From: an uncultured Oscillospiraceae bacterium
Lineage (GTDB): Bacteria; Bacillota; Clostridia; Oscillospirales; Acutalibacteraceae
Direction of reading: 5' to 3'
Assembly (NCBI GenBank): GCA_900549055.1
Contig: URNB01000091.1
Coordinates: 1 to 8,057, forward strand
Length of the DNA stretch: 8,057 bases
Positions 5,794 through 8,057 of this stretch are shown here, one piece after another. The translations under genes were made by a program, and so were the position numbers. Below the pieces are notes generated by a model. That model made no database searches and was not told where the DNA came from. It saw only the letters and a program-made list of their open reading frames with translations. Within the stretch, counting starts at the first letter, position 1. Each line of letters starts with the position of its first letter.

Positions 5794-6471
5794 CTGAGTA
5801 TATACGGAATTTCCGATTTGCATTTATCCTTCAGCACAAATAAGCCCATGAATATTTTTAAAGGCTGGGAAAATCACACCGAGCGTATTTCGGCTAACTG
5901 GAAAAGGCTTGTAAAGCCTTCGGATACCGTTATTTTACCGGGCGATTTCTCTTGGGGGCTGAAGTTAGAGGAAACAAAAAAGGATTTTGAATTTTTGGAA
6001 AATTTACCCGGCAAAAAAATTCTTTTAAAGGGAAATCACGACCTGTGGTGGAGCACCTCGAAAAAATTAAGGGAATTTTTAGATAACAATAAATTTAGTT
6101 CCGTTGATTTTATTTTTAATAATTGCGCTGTGTGCGAGGGGTACGCCGTTGCGGGAACGCGCGGCTGGTTTTTTGACGATAAGCCCGATCCGAAAATTTT
6201 ACAGCGCGAGGCAGGTAGACTGGAAGCATCCTTGACGGCGGCGGAAAAAACGGGCTTGCCGATACTTATGTTTCTGCATTACCCCTGCGTTTGGGGCGAT
6301 GAGGTGTGCGAGGAAATTTTTGGTGTTATAAAGCGCCACGGAATAAAGCAGGTCTACCACGGTCATATACACGGCGCGGGCGTCTGCAAGGTAAAAACCG
6401 AGCATGACGGCGTTAAATTCCGCCTTCTGTCGTGCGATTGCGTGGATTTTACGCCCGTTTTTATCGTTTAA
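5794..6471 (+). CDS. Calcineurin-like metallophosphoesterase, CTG start
   Basis: A cytoplasmic dinuclear-metal phosphohydrolase resembling the COG1768 group; the substrate is unknown. Numbered from CTG the protein has 225 residues and begins (M)SIYGISDLHLSF. All metallophosphoesterase motifs are present: D8-x-H10 in ISDLH, G50-D51 in LPGDFSW, GNHD (80-83) in KGNHDLWW, H162 in FLHYPC and GHIH (190-193) in YHGHIHG. Starting at the next permitted codon, TTG 5818, would delete the first metal-binding Asp, so that start is wrong. CTG has an ideal AGGAGG 7 nt upstream and an in-frame stop lies before it. No terminator-like hairpin is seen after the stop; tig follows 140 nt later with its own promoter. 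Confidence 0.9.
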   Translation: MSIYGISDLHLSFSTNKPMNIFKGWENHTERISANWKRLVKPSDTVILPGDFSWGLKLEETKKDFEFLENLPGKKILLKGNHDLWWSTSKKLREFLDNNKFSSVDFIFNNCAVCEGYAVAGTRGWFFDDKPDPKILQREAGRLEASLTAAEKTGLPILMFLHYPCVWGDEVCEEIFGVIKRHGIKQVYHGHIHGAGVCKVKTEHDGVKFRLLSCDCVDFTPVFIV

Positions 6472-6513
6472 TATATAGATTTCGACGAATTTACGAAAAG
6501 TTTAAAAAATGTA

Positions 6514-6542
6514 TGGAAAATATTATTTAGTTATGCTATAAT
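6514..6542 (+). promoter_or_regulatory. Extended -10 promoter for tig
   Basis: TGCTATAAT carries a perfect TATAAT at 6537-6542 with the TGN extension at 6534-6536. A 17-nt spacer separates it from TGGAAA (6514-6519), 4 of 6 to the -35 consensus. The expected start is near 6549, giving a leader of roughly 63 nt to the tig ATG. Confidence 0.7.
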
Positions 6543-6554
6543 AATTTGAACTAT

Positions 6555-6599
6555 GTAAAATGAGTAAAATGTGCGTACGCACTGCTCGTTTTGCTTTAC
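6555..6599 (+). promoter_or_regulatory. Structured 5' leader of tig with tandem repeat and palindrome
   Basis: GTAAAATG occurs twice in tandem (6555-6562 and 6564-6571). It is followed by the perfect 12-nt palindrome GTGCGTACGCAC (6571-6582). AAAATGAG (6557-6564) can pair with CTCGTTTT (6585-6592) through eight pairs including one G-U, enclosing the palindrome as an apical hairpin. Alternatively GTAAA of either repeat can pair with TTTAC (6595-6599), which abuts the Shine-Dalgarno GGAGGT at 6600. Regulation by these structures is inference; they could also only stabilise the mRNA 5' end. Confidence 0.4.
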
Positions 6600-6611
6600 G
6601 GAGGTAAAAAA

Positions 6612-7958
6612 ATGAGCTTAAAAGAAACAAAAAAGATTGATACCAACAGATATCAGTTGGAAATCACCGTTGACGGTGAGAAATTCCGCGAGGCAATTCG
6701 CGAGGCTTACAAGAAAAACAGCAAGAAGATAAACGTTCCCGGTTTCAGAAGAGGTAAAGCTCCGCTTCACATAATCGAGACTTACTACGGCACCGAAATA
6801 TTCTTTGAGGACGCTCTTAACCTGCTTTATAACGACTTGGTTGACGAGGCTATAACAGAATCGGGTCTTAAGGTTATAAATGATAAAATGGACTTTGAAA
6901 TGGTTTCCATTTCCAAAGAGGACGGCGCCGATTTCAAGGTATCCGTTACAACCTACCCCGAAATTGAAATAGGCGATTACAAGGGCTTAAAGGCTGAAAA
7001 GACCGCCGTTAAGGTTGACGCTGCCGAGGTTAACGCCGAAGTAAACGCCATGGCAGAGCGCAATGCGCGTATGGTTTCCGTTGAGGACCGCGCCGCTAAA
7101 AAGGATGATACCGTTATTATCGACTTTGAGGGCTTTGTTGACGGAAAGGCGTTTGACGGCGGCAAGGCAGAGGGTCACTCGCTGGTGCTCGGCTCGGGTC
7201 AGTTCATTCCCGGCTTTGAGGATCAGATAATCGGCAAAAATATCGGTGATGAATTTGATGTAAACGTAACCTTCCCCGAGGAATACGGCGCTAAAGAGCT
7301 TGCAGGTAAGGCTGCTGTATTCAAGGTCAAGCTGCACGAGATAAAGATTAAAGAGCTGCCGACGGTTGATGACGAGTTTGCAAAGGATGTAAGCGAATTC
7401 GACACCCTTAAGGAATTAAAGGCAGATATAAAGAAGAAGGCTTTGGAGCGTAAGCAGAAGGCTGCGGATGAGGCTGTTGAAAACGAGCTCGTTCAGCAGA
7501 TTGTTGACGGTATTAAGGGTGAGATCCCCGAGGCTATGTTTGAAAATCGCCTTGAGCAGTGCGTTGAGGACTTTGCTTACAGGCTTCAGTCGCAGGGTCT
7601 CAACCTTGAAACCTACTTAAAGTACACCAATTCAAATATCGACGAGTTCAAGAAATCCTTCCGCCCGCAGGCTGAAATGCAGGTTAAGTACAGACTTGCT
7701 CTTGAAAAAATCGTTGAGCTTGAAAATATTACTCCCGATGAGAAGGATATTGAGGAGCAGTACAAGAAGATGGCGGAGGATTACGGTGTAGAGCTTGAAA
7801 AGGTCAAGTCGGTAATTCCCGCAAGCGAGCTTTCAAAGGATATAGCCGTTGGCAAGGCAATCGATTTTATCAAGGAAAACGCGGTTATAACCGAGGTCGA
7901 GCCGAAGGCAAAGGCAGAGGAAGAAAAGAAGCCTGCCGCAAAAAAAAACAGCGGCTAA
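6612..7958 (+). CDS. tig: Trigger factor (ribosome-associated chaperone and peptidyl-prolyl isomerase)
   Basis: Binds the ribosome at the exit tunnel and shelters nascent chains. The ATG at 6612 has GGAGGT 6 nt upstream; the longer TTG frame from 6591 has no proper site. As written it encodes 448 residues. The N-terminal ribosome-binding domain carries GFRRGKAP at 44-51, exactly where the family signature lies. The FKBP-type isomerase domain spans about 163-245 (IIDFEGFVDG, LGSGQFIPGFEDQI, VTFPEEYG, LAGKAAVFKV), and a helical SurA-like chaperone domain follows to about 430. The tail is lysine/alanine rich and ends KKPAAKK-NSG. Directly after an A9 run the +1 frame continues the same repeat, so the listed stop may reflect a frameshift (see next entry). 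Codon use is rich in preferred codons (AAG, GAG, CTT), fitting high expression. clpP/clpX, frequent partners downstream, are not visible before the window ends. Confidence 0.95.
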   Translation: MSLKETKKIDTNRYQLEITVDGEKFREAIREAYKKNSKKINVPGFRRGKAPLHIIETYYGTEIFFEDALNLLYNDLVDEAITESGLKVINDKMDFEMVSISKEDGADFKVSVTTYPEIEIGDYKGLKAEKTAVKVDAAEVNAEVNAMAERNARMVSVEDRAAKKDDTVIIDFEGFVDGKAFDGGKAEGHSLVLGSGQFIPGFEDQIIGKNIGDEFDVNVTFPEEYGAKELAGKAAVFKVKLHEIKIKELPTVDDEFAKDVSEFDTLKELKADIKKKALERKQKAADEAVENELVQQIVDGIKGEIPEAMFENRLEQCVEDFAYRLQSQGLNLETYLKYTNSNIDEFKKSFRPQAEMQVKYRLALEKIVELENITPDEKDIEEQYKKMAEDYGVELEKVKSVIPASELSKDIAVGKAIDFIKENAVITEVEPKAKAEEEKKPAAKKNSG

Positions 7959-8010
7959 AAAGCCCGCTGCAAAGAAGACCGCAGCTAAAAAGACAGAGGA
8001 AAACCGGTAA
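7940..8010 (+). other. Out-of-frame continuation of the trigger factor tail after an A9 run
   Basis: Nine A's (7940-7948) end the PAAKK block. In the annotated frame only N-S-G and a stop (7956-7958) follow. In the +1 frame, starting at ACA 7948, the sequence reads TAAKK-PAAKK-TAAKK-TEENR and stops at TAA 8008-8010. With one A fewer the gene would be 465 codons with four consecutive [P/T]AAKK repeats. A hairpin starts right after the A run: CAGCGG (7949-7954) with CCGCTG (7964-7969). Options are a homopolymer base-count error, a real length polymorphism, transcriptional slippage, or ribosomal frameshifting. Confidence 0.75.
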
Positions 8011-8057
8011 AGTACGGGATGCCCATATTGATGGCAATAGCGGCCTCGATGCTGGCA
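8011..8057. other. Unassigned window end after tig
   Basis: Only 47 nt. No terminator hairpin is seen after either tig stop. The plus strand has an ATG at 8019 opening a short hydrophobic frame (MPILMAIAASMLA) with no clear ribosome site. The minus strand has a frame entering from the edge (ASIEAAIAINMGIPYF) that stops at 7988-7986 inside the tig tail. Neither can be assigned. Confidence 0.3.

Noticed and set aside
5543..5797. 84-residue plus-strand ORF starting MPRRYRSRCPCRW
   Set aside because: It is mostly antisense to the DUF1540 gene, Arg-rich and without a ribosome site. The minus strand gives the recognisable family pattern with promoter and terminator.
7943..8057. -1 frameshift at A-AAA-AAC in tig giving a long extension
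   Set aside because: The -1 frame is open to the window end, but its product is Arg/Gln-rich and unlike the tail. The repeat continues in the +1 frame instead.
1..8057. CRISPR array, tRNA/rRNA, transposase, phage or toxin-antitoxin system
   Set aside because: I looked on both strands for spaced repeats, tRNA-like T-arm sequences and typical protein motifs and found none. Apart from the left end, the recognisable genes are housekeeping or common accessory enzymes.

Overview
The window looks like chromosomal DNA from an uncultured low-to-mid-GC Firmicute of the class Clostridia (Oscillospiraceae/Ruminococcaceae-like is my best guess; nothing here fixes a genus). The grounds are the rbgA-rnhB-yraN gene block, the clostridial style of the threonine synthase and trigger factor, strong purine-rich Shine-Dalgarno sites, frequent ATA isoleucine codons, GTG/TTG/CTG starts and a DUF1540 mini-protein.

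Region by region. Positions 1-1102 are AT-rich (about 30-35% GC in the lines I counted). They hold the 3' part of a SanA/YdcF-like DUF218 gene, then a 191-codon ORF whose first ~85 residues look like the start of a carbamoyl-phosphate-synthase-like ATP-grasp protein and whose remainder I do not recognise. From about 1235 the composition changes (52-62% GC in sampled lines). A tightly packed forward cluster follows: rbgA (50S assembly GTPase), rnhB (RNase HII), yraN (nuclease-fold protein) and an M19 dipeptidase, with 1-nt overlap or 5-16 nt gaps. thrC (threonine synthase) has its own near-consensus promoter inside the end of the dipeptidase gene and ends at a bidirectional terminator. Convergent to it is a 54-codon, ten-cysteine DUF1540 gene on the minus strand. 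Diverging from that is a metallophosphoesterase that appears to start at CTG. Last comes tig (trigger factor), with its own extended -10 promoter and a structured leader. Its lysine/alanine-rich tail runs out of frame at a run of nine A's.

Most of this is housekeeping: ribosome assembly, RNA/DNA hybrid removal, peptide turnover, threonine synthesis and nascent-chain folding. I see no CRISPR array, transposase, phage gene, toxin-antitoxin pair or recognisable defence system. The points most worth checking are the A9 frame break in tig, the hybrid ORF and composition step at the left end, the CTG start, and the small cysteine-rich gene.
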